A stretch of DNA of 64,000 nucleotides from positions 35,771,020 to 35,835,019 of the forward strand of contig NC_054886.1 of assembly GCF_018320785.1 (NCBI RefSeq), written 5' to 3'. The stretch comes from Cheilinus undulatus (Eukaryota; Chordata; Actinopteri; Labriformes; Labridae). The notes beneath the pieces are model-generated. The model saw only the letters and a list, made by a program, of their open reading frames with translations. It ran no database searches and was not told the DNA's origin. A program made the position numbers and the translations under genes. Positions 33,060-44,732 of the stretch are shown here, one piece after another. The stretch's first letter is position 1. Each line of letters starts with the position of its first letter.

Positions 33060-34480
33060 AACACACTTTAAATCTTAAAATTCACAGGAAACAGACGAGT
33101 TGAACGCCTCTGATCAGCCAAACAGTTCCTCCATCAAACAAAGAAAAACCGCCCACAGGTACTTTACTACAGAGAACCATCAGCGACCACAAAGGAAACT
33201 CACCATTAGCCAAAGGAGGGCAATCACCTGGGGCCTCAACATACAGTCATTATAGGTGAGAATAAGATATGAGGTCTAAAACTACTCTAAATGATTAAGA
33301 TGTGAATGTCCATTAGGGTCCAAGAGTTAAGAAAATAACATCAGACACATTTAATAAACTCAAAGAGACTCTGTGGAGGACTCCTGACCCCAACAGCAGA
33401 TCCAGGACCCTGAAAAGTCCCCAGAAGTCTTCATATCAGTCTAAAGATAGTCAGGAGGAACTGAAATAGTGTCTGGGTGATTTTAAACTTGTTTAATAGA
33501 GAATCTCTAAATGTCCCCTCTGGGTGAACCCTACAGAAGTCTCTTGATGGATGCATAAACAAGTTGTGTTTTACACACACTCAATAGAAAGAAAACACAT
33601 GTTCAGATTTTTGGTTTTTATGGGGAACTTTAAGTTAAGTCAAGTCAAACTTTATTTCTATAGCACATTTCAAACACAAGGCAACACAATGTGCTTCACA
33701 GTCACAGGCAAGTTAAAAGGTACAGAAGAAAAAAGAAGGCAGAAAGTCAAATAAGTACAACACACCCATCACACATTCGCCACAGAGATTAAAGCGTGCA
33801 AACACAATACCCCCCCCCCCACACACACACACGTACAACCGCACTGTAAAACAAGCAATAAGATCTAGCCATAAGCTGATGAGTAAAGTTTTGTTGAAGT
33901 AAACAAAAAGTTAACTTTATTTGTATTCACTGAGCTAATTTCTGTCAGTTTAATGTCAGGCAGCATGCAACACCTTGTGTATGGCAGGCACTATTTTGTT
34001 TAAAGAAAATTAGAGTATTGTTGTAAATCACTGAAGATTGCTTAGATTTAATTCGCTGTGACAAATGAAAATAGTGTCAGTGGTTAGTGAATATAATTTT
34101 TAAAATATCAAACAATAGACAAACAGATAAATTAATTTAAGAATTAAATGCCAATATAGGTGCATATAGATTTAGGACTTTGTGTGAAATGGCTTAAAAT
34201 GATCAAATTATTGGTTAAATCTAACTTAATACTTAGTTAAAATAAAGACAAAGTAAGGAATGTATTCCTGGTGTACCTGCCTACATTTAAATAAGTTTGT
34301 ATGCTTAAAATAAATCTGAGTGATCTGAAAAGGTTCGCTTAGTTAATTATTTGATTGGATTTAACTCAATCGATCAACCTAAATGCTATTTAGTTCAACA
34401 GAGTTATGCAGATTTAATTCAACAGTAAATTAGGATTTAGTCAAGAACTAAACATTAAAAATCTTTTTATAGGTTGAGTG
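33060..34480. other. intergenic between prelid1 and the LINE block
   Basis: No gene is recognised. It contains a reverse retroelement tail at about 33640-33720 (AAACTTTATTTCTATAGCAC, then AATGTGCTTCACAG), a C run with a short CA tract at 33809-33832, and AT-rich sequence with several TTAAAT/ATTTAA words. Confidence 0.45.
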
Positions 34481-34605
34481 TGTCATCCTGACATTAACCT
34501 TTGGATCCAGAAATCATTGGGAGCGTGGAGACGTTTGATTGTTTGATTTATTCCCTATAATGTCTCAGGATGCAGTCTAAAGTTTTATAATCAACCTTTA
34601 CTCTT
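34480..34605. repeat. orphan copy of the TRIM 3' flank
   Basis: The stretch (CCAGAAATCATTGGGAGCGT, then GGAGACGTTTGATTG and TGTCTCAGGATGCAG) matches the sequence downstream of both TRIM copies (44463-44560 and 57853-57960). No TRIM coding sequence precedes it, so it is the stump of a further, lost or interrupted copy. The LINE begins directly after it and the flank resumes near 41159. Confidence 0.65.
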
Positions 34606-35118
34606 TTTTTTTCCAACAATTTTTTTTATTGGTTTTTCAAAACAAGTTTAAAAACAACAACAGAACAAAATCTCCAGCTCAGACATAACATAGCACAGAT
34701 CTACCTCACTAAAAAGAAGGAAAAGGAAGTACCATACATTAAACAAATATATGCACATGAAGTACAAGCCAAACATCCAATCTGGGTATCTCATAATTCC
34801 AACCACTTCTTTGCAATACGATGGCATCAAAAAGTTACAAAAGGGTAAGTCTGAAGGCAGGTAAGTAAAAATATAGTCAAGGGCAAAAGAAACATTAGGA
34901 TCTAATTGGAAATCCATGCAAAATTGACAATGATAAAATAGGTCCTATATGTACTAAGTAAGGATCCCAGACCTTATAAAAATGATCCACAGAGGAGTGA
35001 AGCATACATGTGATATATTCGTTAGGAATACATTCCATAATAAAGTTGTGCCATGACTTCTTTGTAAGGACTGTGTCTTTGATACAGAAAAGCAGAATAT
35101 TCTTCCTAGCTGCAAAGG

Positions 35119-37188
35119 TTAGGAGAGTAAATAGTCTTTAATGACTAGCTTTTGTGATATGAACATTTGAGAGACCAATAAGAAGCCAAAAATAGCAGAT
35201 AATTCAGATACAATACCAAGCCAGTATCTTTGCAACTCAGGGCATGACCAGAAACAATGAATGTAATTGCCAGTTTCAGATTTACATTTACTGCAAAGTG
35301 GAGATGCATTATTATCCATTTTAAGTTTGAGAGCAGGTGTTATATAAATACGATGTACAATTGTTAACTGAATGGATCTAGTACGATTGCAGACAGAAAT
35401 CTTAGTAGCCTTGATCCATACCTCCTGCCACTCTGCATCATCAATAGAGATGCCCAGATCTCTCTCCCATGCTTGTTTGGTGGCCTTAGAGGTTAGAGAG
35501 GAATTCAGACTAAGGGCCTTGCAAAATACTCTTGCATGTTTCTTGGTCACACTTAAAGACAGAAACTTTTCTACATGAGACATTACATCATTATTAATTA
35601 AAGTAGTGTCTTTCTTAATAAAATGTCTAATTTGCAAATATCGAAAGAATTCCCCATTTTGTAGTTTATACTGTTGCTGAAGTTGCTGAAATGATAAAAA
35701 AGCTTGAGCAGAAACTAAATTTCCCAATTTAGTTATTCCATGTTTAAACCATAATCCAAAGCCATGATCAGAACAGCCTGGAAAGAAGTCTGGGTTATCC
35801 AGAATAGGAGTGAGGGGAGATGTTAGTTGAGTGTGACCCTCTAAAGCTCGAATAGACCTCCAGGTTTTGATTGTACGTAGGGTGATTGGATTAGAACAGA
35901 GAACCCGGAGCGATTCAGGGTTAGAAATAAAAAGTAAGTTCCATAGTGGACATTTAGATTGAGAAGCCTCAATATCTAGCCAGATCGAATTTGGGTCACA
36001 TTTTAGCCAGTCTGTCATTGCACAAAGATGGGCTGCCAGCTGATAAAGTCTCAAATTAGGGACATCTAAACCCCCATCTGAGGCCGACAGCTTAAGTTTT
36101 GCCAATTTAAGTCTAGGTTTCCTTTTACTCCAAATGAAAGAACTCAACCAGCCTTCAAGTACCTTAATTACCTTGTTTGATAACAAAATAGGAATCATAC
36201 GGAGTGGGTAGAGTAATCTGGGAAGGATATTCATCTTAATAAGAGCAACCCTACCCAGCCAAGAAAGCGGTAAAGGGGCTCAACGGTCCAAGTCTGCTTG
36301 TAAAGTTTCTAATAAAGGGGAAAAATTGGTCTTAAACATCTCCTCATATGAAGGTGTAATATAGACTTCAAGATATACAAAACCAGAAGGTGACCATTTA
36401 AAAGGAAAGGGTTCAGCTAATTCTGGCATAGATGTTAAAGTCCCTAATGGCAAAGCCTCTGATTTAGAGAAATTCATTTTATAGCCTGAAAAAATACTAA
36501 ATGAAAATATTAACTGTGTTAAGAAAGGAATGGAAGTCTGAGGTCGTGTCAAAAATATCATAATATCGTCGGCATAAAGCGTAATTTTATGCTCTCTCTC
36601 CTTGACTAGAATGCCAGGAATCATAGCATTCTGCTGTATCGTTTGAGCGAGTGGCTCGATAGCAACAGCAAAAAGCAAAGGGCTGAGGGGGTCTCCCTGC
36701 CTATTTCCACGGTGGAAAGGGAAACTGTTAGATCTAAACCCATTAGTCACAACTGCAGCTGTTAGAGAAGTATATAAAACTCTAACCCACTTGATAAAAT
36801 TGTCACCCAAGCCAAATTTCTCCAATATAAAGAACAAGTAAAGCCACTCCACTTGATTGAAAGCCTTTTCGGCATCGAGTGAGAGCACGAGAATTTGATC
36901 CTTACTGTTCTGGGAAAGCTGGATTATACTAAGGAGTCGTCTGATATTATCATTAGAGTAGCGACCCTTAATGAAGCCTGTCTGATCCTCCCTAACAATG
37001 GAGGGTAACACTTTTTCAAGATGCAAAGCTAATATCTTAGAAAGCAGTTTTTGATCAGAGTTAAGTAAAGCTATTGGCCTGTAGGAGGCACAGTTGTCAG
37101 GGCATTTCCCTTTTTTGTGAATAAGAGATATATTTGCTTCCCTGAGTGATGGGGGCAGAATTCCACTTTTGAAGGATTGATCAAACAT
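35119..37188 (-). pseudogene. L1-type ORF2 reverse transcriptase, one nonsense codon plus upstream frameshift
   Basis: The reverse transcriptase copies the LINE RNA at the target site. One frame runs from 37188 to 35119, interrupted by a single TGA at 36282-36280 where the family normally has Trp (DLDR*APLPLSWLGR). Motifs in order are GFIKGRYSNDNIRRLL, LSLDAEKAFNQVEW, NRQGDPLSPLLFAVAIEPL and the catalytic YADD in ITLYADDIMIF. After these come the thumb and the C-terminal region with the Cys/His-type segment CSKCKSETGNYIHCFWSC. Upstream of 37188 the frame is broken near 37195 and the region back to 38130 is degenerate. The coding part is otherwise well preserved, so the insertion is not ancient. 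Confidence 0.85.
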
Positions 37189-37999
37189 GGCTAACGGTCA
37201 ATAAGGATGTCACTGATCTCCTTATAAAACTCACACCCAAAACCATCTGGCCCTGGAGCCTTCCCTGATGGCATAGATTTCAGAGCCTGTAGAGCCTCGT
37301 CTCTAGTAATTGGTGCATTTAGTTTCATTTTTTTGGTCTTGTGAGATTTTGGGTATTGTCACATCTGCATAAAAGGAATGCATGAGGGCTAGAAAATTCT
37401 CAGGAATTTCAGACTTCTATAGATTTGAGTAAAACAAAGCAAATTCCTTATTAATAACTCTGGTATCATGTGACCTGATCCCATTAGAGTCTGTTATTGA
37501 AGCAGTCATTTGAGTGTTAACTTCCTTTTTGACCAGATTGGCCAAGTATCTACCAGGTTTATCACCACATTCATACAGTTTTTGTTTTGCATATTTAAGG
37601 GAATGCTCAGAGTTCTGAGTCGGAAGTGTATTCAAAGCAGTGCGAGTTGCAGTCAGTTCTTCAAGTAAGTTTAGACTCGGGCTAGATAAATAACACTTCT
37701 CTGAAGTAGCTAGATTAGATTCAAGTTTCTTGAATCGATCAGCCTTCTGATACCTCATGGAAGCTACAAAAGATAACACTAGGCCCCTGGAGTAGGCCTT
37801 ACAGGTCTCCCACATTATAGAAGGACTTTCAAAAGATACAGAATTAATGGAGTAAAAAATTCTAAACTCTGAGTTAAAATAGGAAACAAACATGTCATTT
37901 CTGAGAAGTGATGGCTGTAATTTCCACCTTCTTGTTATTGCTTCATCAGAAAGAGGGTAGATCAAGTAAAGGGGTGCATGGTCAGATAAGATTATGTTA

Positions 38000-38190
38000 T
38001 CCGGGGAGCAGGTGGCTTGGTGGTTAAAGGTGCTCCCCGTGTACGCGGGCGGCCCGGGTTCGAATTCGGCCTGAGGCCCTTTACCGCATTTCTCTCCCCC
38101 ACCTTTGACCCTGTTTCCGACTCTATCCACTGTCCTCCTCTATCTAATAAAGGCACAAAAATGCCCAAAAATAAATCTTACAAAAAAAAA
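38000..38190 (+). mobile_element. tRNA-derived SINE with 12-bp target duplication
   Basis: The head has an A-box-like TGGCTTGGTGG and a B box GGTTCGAATTC (38057-38067). The body includes CTGAGGCCCTTTACCGCATT and the tail ends in an A run. AAGATTATGTTA precedes (37988-37999) and follows it (38191-38202) exactly, a 12-bp duplication of LINE sequence. The tRNA-like part is not a functional tRNA gene: its acceptor stem does not close. Confidence 0.9.
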
Positions 38191-38620
38191 AAGATTATGT
38201 TACCCAGTGTGCATGAGCGCACCTTAAACATCCTGGATGAGGGAATAAAAAAATAGTCAATTATAGTGTAACTTCTATGGGGAGCTGAGAAAAATGTAAA
38301 ATGGGGTGAGTCTCTCTCCACACATCTGTATATCCAAAATCTTGACATAAGGAGGTAAGTACCTTTGCTTGCCTGGAGGGAGGAGTGTTGCTTTTACAGA
38401 ATTTATCAAGAGAAGGGTTAAGATGGCAATTAAAATCTCCTCCAACAAAGCAATTCTCACAATCTAGTTCAGCAAACTGCAAAGACTTTGGGGAGAAAAT
38501 CTGGGGAATAGCCAGGTGGGCAGTAAAGATTCATGAATGTTACATCCTTGCCTGAAAGTACTCCCTTCACAATAACATAACGTTCATGAGTATCTATAAT
38601 ACTCTTTGTTGGTTTAAATG

Positions 38621-39239
38621 CAGTGTTGGGCATAACGCGTTACTAAGTAACGCAGGGAGCAGGGAGGAGCAGGGAGGAACCGCCCCATGTAAACAACCCA
38701 AAACTGGATTTAATTCACCGCCAGCTGCAGAGTGTGTCACTAAGGAGGCACTAAACAGACTGATAGCAAGGTATGCTGATATAAGCTGTGTAGTCCGCTG
38801 TCTTCAGAAAAATAACGAGAGAAAAAGATAAGACGAGGGATAGGACCGCCGTGTAAAAAGATATTCAGAGAGCAGCCGGGATTTAATCTTTACTCTGTCA
38901 GTAGAGTAGCCTAGATCTGTTTGAGACTGTGTTAAAAATGCTTTAACACTGTCAAAAATTGAGAAACATTTCTACTGAGTTCTATTGTTTCACCACTTTC
39001 CAACATAATGATAATGGCTACAATGTTATATAAAATTTGAGTTGTTTCCTCTCACATTGTCATAACAACACAAATTAATGTGATGTGTACAATAATGAGG
39101 ACTCAAGTGAAAAAGTAACGCTTGAGTTATTTTTCAAAGTAACTAGTTACTTTTACAAAGCAGTAACTCAGTTACTTTTTGCAAGCAGTAACTAGTAACT
39201 GTAACTAGTTACTATTTTTCAGTAACTTGCCCAACACTG
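38621..39239. mobile_element. hAT-like MITE, perfect 8-bp duplication TTTAAATG
   Basis: The ends are CAGTGTTGGGCATAACGCGT and the inverse GCCCAACACTG. TTTAAATG stands directly on both sides (38613-38620 and 39240-39247). The interior includes the AAAAGTAACTAGTTAC arm and no coding sequence. It is the cleanest of three copies of this family in the window and is inserted in the endonuclease region of the LINE. Confidence 0.92.
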
Positions 39240-39322
39240 TTTAAATGCCAGCTTTTTGCTAATAAGAATTTCCACACCTTGACTAAATGAAGAATAAGAT
39301 GTTGAGAAAACCTGCCCAACCC

Positions 39323-39873
39323 TAACCTTACAAAGCAGACGAATACGCCCGTTTCCTTGTTTTTCACTGGCGAATCCATCTTGTAAGGCACCCGTCTGAA
39401 CCGTTTGGGCCCGGTTAGCCAGCGACAGGACCAATCAGCGACGAGGGGCAGTACACTCAGTGGTATCGTTATGCAAACAAGCAGCAGCAGGAGCTGGCGC
39501 AGTTATGGAGGAAGAGATTAGCGTGGATGCTGCTAAAGCGCCAGTTTTATCAGAACTTGACGACATTTCTTCATGAAAAGAAGAACAAAGAACAGCAGTG
39601 AGTTGAGTTCTTTTCAAAAACGACAAAAGTCGAGTACTGACATGTCTATAGTCGCCATGTTTCGCATTAATCCTTGGTAGCAGTCCAAGCTGCTATTTAG
39701 CTGCTACGTCACGTGTTTTGTTGCTCTGATTGGCCCGTAGAGATGTGACAGACAGAACGTTCATCCAATCACACTCTGAGTTTTTTTCAAATCCTCTGCC
39801 TTTTCTCAAACGTTTCCTATTGAAGCTTTCCCTTGTGGCTGTGTGAAACACATCCATCTGGCGTGTCAGGTTA
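39323..39873. mobile_element. TAACCT-ended MITE with 9-bp duplication
   Basis: GCCCAACCC occurs at 39314-39322 and again at 39874-39882, and the LINE frame reads logically across the empty site (KKLGW joined to VGQVF). The termini TAACCTTACA and (reversed) TAACCTGACA form a short inverted repeat. A 9-bp duplication would fit a Mutator-like family, but this is inference. A diverged relative lies at about 4180-4920. Confidence 0.75.
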
Positions 39874-40631
39874 GCCCAACCCAACTTTTTTTGCAATTCA
39901 ACAGTGTCCTTATTTTCCAAGTGAGTTTCCTGGAGAAAAGCAATAGATACATTCTCTCTTTTAAGAAAAGACAATACCGCCAATCTTTTGATAGATTTTT
40001 GGAGACCCCTGACATTCCATGAACAAAGTTTGATGTTATTAAAATCCGACATAATCATGAAACAAGACTCCTGTAAATTAACCACTTTATGCTAAGACCC
40101 AGCCCCACCCCGTAGTATGAGTGTATTGTTTGACCCAGAATGGTTAGACTCTGAATATGTCTAAGGTGCATCAGTATGATAAATATCAAACCTGAACCAC
40201 GTACACCCTGAGCTGAGAAATGAACACAAAAACCTAACAACAATAACACTGCAAAGAACAGAATAAGGATCTTTCCCCAAACAAACAGGGACCCACATCA
40301 AACACACACAGCTGTGTAGCAACGAACACACCGGCAATAAGCACTTACAGTCCGCTATACAGGACCTTCCTTCTGGAGTGACTTGAAAACAAACTAAAAT
40401 ATTTCACACGTTATGAGCAGCTACCACCCGGCTACAACAGAAAAATACAAATGAGAGACAAGATAGATACAAAAAGAGGAAAACAGATCCAAAGTGTATA
40501 AACAAACTTCACAGTCCAGTCTGGGGAATTATTTAAATGATCCAAGAGTACACATGAGAGTCAAAACATAATCCAGCCAGAGTGAATGAGTCTTCTCAAG
40601 GCAACGGGGGGGCAGCGGGCACCACCGAGAC

Positions 40632-41048
40632 TCACGGAGCTGGTAGAGAGTCCAAGTAGACACATACTTGATCCGGGGTGATGAACCTCCACTTGGAACC
40701 TTCGTGGGTAATTTGCAAAGTGGCGTGGAAAAACATGGCGTAGGGTAACCCATGTTCTCGTAGACGCTGTTTAACCGTGTCGTATGCTTTACGTTCTTTC
40801 ATAACAGCTGAGGAGAAGTCGTTGTAGAATGAGAGCTTGGATCCGTTGTACATAAGAGCACCATCTTGACTGGCACGACAAGCCGCCTCCATTACCCGCT
40901 GTTTATCTCTGTATGTGTGAAAATGCAGCAGCAGGGACCTGGGGTGTTTATTTTGCTCTTGCCTCGGCGCTAACGAGCAATGCGCTCGTTTGCTTCCTTC
41001 CCATTTTCTCAAAAGACTGGGGCCAGAAAGTTTCCAGGGACATATCAC
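40632..41048 (-). pseudogene. LINE ORF1 protein C-terminal remnant
   Basis: The frame contains RSLLLHFHTYRDKQRVMEA, then GSKLSFYNDFSSAVMKERKA and KQRLREHGLPYAMFFHATLQ, followed by FITPDQVCVYLDSL. These are the conserved RNA-binding and C-terminal regions of L1/Tx1 ORF1 proteins, which coat the LINE RNA. The N-terminal part is lost toward 41158, so this is a 5'-truncated ORF1. Confidence 0.75.
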
Positions 41049-41183
41049 TAAACGTACATATCAAAAAGGGCTCTCAGGACACAGATATTTTCAAGATAAA
41101 TCAATAATTGCAGCCGAGTGGCACGGAGCTCTGGTCCAAACCTTGTGCTCACAGCGCCGCCATCACATGCTTCACTGGAAATA

Positions 41184-41718
41184 CGCTGCCTGGCCAAAAA
41201 AAAAAGTCGCCACCTGGATTTAACTAAGCAAATAGGTATGAGCTTCCTATTGGATAATTACTGCATGGGCGATTATCTGTCAGCTGGTAACAAGTTATTT
41301 AACCCCAGCTGATGCAATGAGTAACTTCTCATTTCTTAAACAATGGATTTTTTCTTCCCTAATGGCACGGGCATATTCCAAGATGACAATGCCAGGATTC
41401 ATCGGGCTCAAATAGTGAAAGAGTGGTTCAGGGAGCATGAGACATCATTTTCACACATGGATTGGCCACCACAGAGTCCAGACCTTAACCCCATTGAGAA
41501 TGTGCTGGAGAAGGCTTTGCGCAGTGGTCAGACTCTCCCATCACCAATATTAAAACTAATGCAACACTGGATGGAAATAAATCTTGTGACACTACAGAAG
41601 CTTATCGAAACAATGCCACAGTGAACGCGTGCTGTAATCAACGCTAAAGGCGGTCCAACGAAATATTAGAGTGTGTGACCTTTTTTTGGTGCCAACTTCT
41701 TTTTTTGGCCAGGCAGTG
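41184..41718 (+). mobile_element. internally deleted Tc1-like element with TA duplication
   Basis: The ends CGCTGCCTGGCCAAAAAAAA and (right) TTTTTTTGGCCAGGCAGTG are inverse, with TA at 41182-41183 and 41719-41720. The interior encodes the C-terminal transposase part on the plus strand: [19 protein letters not shown], then [19 protein letters not shown]. This holds the second catalytic Asp and the final Glu region of the DDE triad. The N-terminal half is deleted. The empty site is visible in the paralogous flank at about 44635-44650. Confidence 0.88.
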
Positions 41719-42199
41719 TAGAAACCCATAAAATCATCGTCTCTAAGGTTTTCATAAAATACAGTTCAATAATAAATGTTTGATCAGAGTAACACTAGTA
41801 GGGATCAATGTTTCTCCACTCCACAGAGGGGTCAGATCTGTGTGAAAATGTTATCATGACTCTGAATCAGCTGTGAAAAATCTCTAAAGAGGGTTTCTGC
41901 TGAGAACTAAGGTGGTTCTGAAGGTAAAAGATGGGCACGCCCAGAACTAGCAGGGTGTACCTAATAAAGTGGCTGGTGAGTGTATATTTATTGTGTGTGT
42001 CATCACTGAGGTAAAACAGCTTCAGACTTGTTATTTGGTTAATGATGCCCAACCCGACATTCCACCTTCATGAATAAACTGGTGTGGCGTTCCTGCTGTG
42101 ACAAAGCTCCACCCCTTCTCCTGTTTTATCTCAGTCAAACCAAGAAATGAGCCGTCCATTTTTTTTTTACATCACTCAGAGGAGACGCACCGACAGACC

Positions 42200-42289
42200 G
42201 ACCTACACACAAGAGCCAGCACCACTTCTTCTGAGAGAGGACAGAAGCAGGGAATACTGGGACTACTGGGAGTACAACCACTGTAACCA
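42200..42289 (+). other. probable 5' UTR exon of TRIM copy 1
   Basis: The segment ends in AACCAG|GTACTG, a fair donor at about 42289/42290. The next exon starts after TGCTGTCTTCAG at 42910. The same arrangement is present in unit 2 near 55778. Its short open frame ends before the donor, so it is non-coding. Confidence 0.45.
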
Positions 42290-43120
42290 GGTACTGGATC
42301 CACACAGACAGAGGTAAAAAGAATCAAAATGAGAGTCATGTTCAGGGACAGGGAGTGGTTTTTAGTGGTTAACAGTTCAAACAGCTTCAAATGAAGTAAA
42401 ACACATCAGTTCATCAATCAATCAGACATATTGATCTGTTTTCATGGACACAGGTGGTTTCAGTTCTTAGAGCTTCTATGAATATTGTTGATTTCATTCT
42501 GTAACACTCGTCACTCTGTCACTACCTGACATTTAAAGACATGAACAATCCAGAATAAAAGCTTCTACATGATTCTGTTAGCACTAAAATAATCAATCTT
42601 AAAAACGTTTGTTTACCTCAAAGATTTCAACATTAAAACTTCACCAGAGTATTCTAACAATGAAAATGACATTTTTAATGGTGATAAAAATCCGTGGTTT
42701 TGACGGCTGCACTACCTGATATTCTTAGGCTTTGAGAGGCCAACATCTAAAATTAATTATTTAGTTTTGAACCCAGAAAATGCATTCAAACACAGTGGTC
42801 TTTTGGGTCCATTACAGACTGTCTAATGTGAGAGTACCCTCAGTCTGTGATTGTCCTCTGAAATGTGCTGTAGAAATAATCCTGACTCTCTTACCCTCTG
42901 CTGTCTTCAGATCCTCTCAGAGACTAAATGGCGTCCAAGTTAAGATCTTAGCTGTCTGCTGTGCCGGGACATCCTTAGAGATCCCGTCATCCTGTCCTGC
43001 AGCCGCAGCTTCTGTAAAACGTGTGTGGAGAAGAGCTGGAAGGGGAAGGAGGACAAGGAGTGTCCTGTTTGTAAGAGACGAAATTCAAAGGAACTGTCTG
43101 TTAACTTTGCCTTAAAGAAT

Positions 43121-44311
43121 ATGAGTGATAGTGTTCGACAGAAGAGACCAAAGAGATCTTCAGAGGATCTCTGCAGTCTGCATCATAAGAAGCTCAAACT
43201 CTTCTGTCTGGCCCATCAGGAGCCGCTGTGTCTCAACTGCATGGATTCACAAAAACATGACAAACACACAATCAGATCCATCGATGAAGCTGCTCGACAA
43301 CACAAGCAGAAACTTGAGGGAAGTCTGCAGCCCTTAAAGGAGAAGTTAAAAGCTCTGAAAGAAGTTAAAGTGAAGTTTGATCAAACAGAAGCTCACATGG
43401 AGGTCCAGGCCCGACACACAGAGAGGCAGATTAAGGAGCAGTTTAAGAAGCTTCATCAGTTTCTAGCAGAGGAAGAGGAGGCCAGGCTGCGTGCACTGAG
43501 GGAGGAAGAGGAGCAGAAGAGACAGAGGATGAAGGAGCAGATGGAGGCTCTGAGAGCACAGATAGCAGATCTTTCACAGACAGTCAGAGCCACAGAGGAC
43601 CAGCTGAAGGCCCAAGACGTCTCCTTCCTGAAAAACTACAAGGCTGCAGTGGAGAGAGTCCAGCAGCGCCCCCTGCTGGAGGAGCCACAGCTGCCCTCAG
43701 GAGCTCTGATAGACCAGGCCAAACACCTGGGCAACCTGGTCTTCAAGATCTGGCACAAGATGAAGGATCTGGTCTCCTACATGCCGGTCATTCTGGATCC
43801 AAACATGGCTGATCCAGGACTCATCCTGTCTGATGATCTGACCGCTGTGAGACGAGGATGGAGACGGCAACTTCCTGATAATCCAGGGATGTTTGATCGT
43901 TACAGGTCTGTCCTGGGCTCTAAAGTCTTTAACTCAGGGACTCACCGCTGGGACGTCCATGTTGGAGACAGTAATAGCTGGTTCTTAGGTGTGATTGCAG
44001 AGTCTGTCCAGAGGAAAGGAAACATATGGAATCAAGTTTGGAGTGTAGGGCTCAGTGACGGTAAATACAGAGCATATTCACCAATATACCGACTCAGTGA
44101 TATCACTGTAGAGAATCCTCCAGAGAGGATCAGAGTGAATCTAGACTTTAACAGGGGAGAGCTGTCGTTCTCTGATCCTGATACTAACACACTCATACAC
44201 TCCTTCAAACACACTTTCACTGACAGGATGGTTCCAGTATTTCATACTGCGGATAAACACCAACTGAAGATTTTACAAATGACTTGTACAGTGACTGTGG
44301 GAAAAAGATAA
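43121..44311 (+). CDS. TRIM protein copy 1 (B-box, coiled coil, PRY-SPRY), RING start lost
   Basis: Resembles fish NF7/TRIM39-like (zinc-binding protein A33-like) TRIM proteins, usually E3 ubiquitin ligases. From the first usable ATG it is 396 aa. B-box 2 occupies residues 18-49 (CSLH, FCLAH, LCLNC, H..H). A coiled coil runs to about residue 190 and PRY-SPRY from about 215 (VILDPNMADPGLILSDDL, FNSGTHRWDVHVGD, LDFNRGELSFSDPD). The same frame is open upstream to 42944 and encodes a RING (CLLC, LSCSRSFCKTC, CPVC), but no ATG serves it. The expected start at 42928 (ATGGCGTCCAAG) reaches TAG after seven codons, and the RING frame has TAA at 42941-42943. The RING His ligand is Arg (CSRSFC for CSHSFC). 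Either a RING-less protein is made or this is a recent pseudogene. Confidence 0.75.
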   Translation: MSDSVRQKRPKRSSEDLCSLHHKKLKLFCLAHQEPLCLNCMDSQKHDKHTIRSIDEAARQHKQKLEGSLQPLKEKLKALKEVKVKFDQTEAHMEVQARHTERQIKEQFKKLHQFLAEEEEARLRALREEEEQKRQRMKEQMEALRAQIADLSQTVRATEDQLKAQDVSFLKNYKAAVERVQQRPLLEEPQLPSGALIDQAKHLGNLVFKIWHKMKDLVSYMPVILDPNMADPGLILSDDLTAVRRGWRRQLPDNPGMFDRYRSVLGSKVFNSGTHRWDVHVGDSNSWFLGVIAESVQRKGNIWNQVWSVGLSDGKYRAYSPIYRLSDITVENPPERIRVNLDFNRGELSFSDPDTNTLIHSFKHTFTDRMVPVFHTADKHQLKILQMTCTVTVGKR

Positions 44312-44596
44312 AAAAGGTTTAAAATTCAACCAAAGTAAGCCCCAATACTGACACCGGTGGACACCACAGGTAATGTCTACATGTGTCATTTAATAACTCC
44401 TCACCCTCAAAAACTGTTTCCTGATGGTCAAATAAGTTCTAACATGGTTCTCATGATGCCAACCTTCAGATATCATTGGGAGTGTGGAGACCTTTGACTG
44501 TTTGATTTATTCTCTGAAATGTCTCAGAATGATGTATAAAGTTTCATAAATTACCTTTGGTCTTTGGTTTTTAACATTTTCTTTTTACATTCTGTC

Positions 44597-44602
44597 AATA
44601 AA
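44597..44602 (+). promoter_or_regulatory. AATAAA polyadenylation signal of TRIM copy 1
   Basis: AATAAA sits about 290 bp after the stop codon, in sequence shared by the TRIM 3' flanks. Confidence 0.5.
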
Positions 44603-44732
44603 AACAGCTCTGCTCATCAGGTTTTTCAGTTTGGTGCTTCACTGGAAATAAAATCCATAAAATCATCATCTCTCAAGTTTCATTAATGCCTGCTCAGAAT
44701 TAGTCCTTCATACTGAACACAGGTTAGATAAA

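Larger units (their letters stand above)
34606..41158 (-). mobile_element. L1/Tx1-type non-LTR retrotransposon, decayed and multiply interrupted
   Basis: Read on the minus strand the element runs ORF1 remnant (about 41048-40632), endonuclease remnant (from about 40085, again 39310-39240 and 38482-38261), reverse transcriptase (37188-35119) and a 3' end with AATAAAAAAAATTG near 34620. Endonuclease motifs CSWNVRGL and AFLQETHL, and later GDFNCHLNPSLD, are visible. A SINE (38000-38190), a hAT-like MITE (38621-39239) and a TAACCT-ended MITE (39323-39873) sit inside it, each with target duplications. It is inserted in the 3' flank of a TRIM gene remnant. It cannot be active. Confidence 0.85.
41771..44732 (+). 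repeat. tandem duplication unit 1 (TRIM gene with flanks)
   Basis: Sequence from 41771 to about 43800 recurs almost base for base in unit 2. The first 170 bp match 45790-45962; the rest matches 55434 onward at a constant offset of 13,489 from 42098 to 43121. Subtracting the 9,473 bp of inserted DNA and its duplication gives a tandem period of about 4.02 kb. This unit holds the uninterrupted (empty) target site at about 41941-41943. Confidence 0.9.

Noticed and set aside
38000..38075. second tRNA gene
   Set aside because: Has A- and B-box-like motifs but no closing acceptor stem, continues into a SINE body with A tail, and has a 12-bp target duplication.
42780..43115. 111-aa open frame spanning the TRIM intron/exon border (also 56269-56604)
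   Set aside because: Crosses a clear splice acceptor and is out of frame with the RING; identity between the copies reflects recent duplication, not coding constraint.
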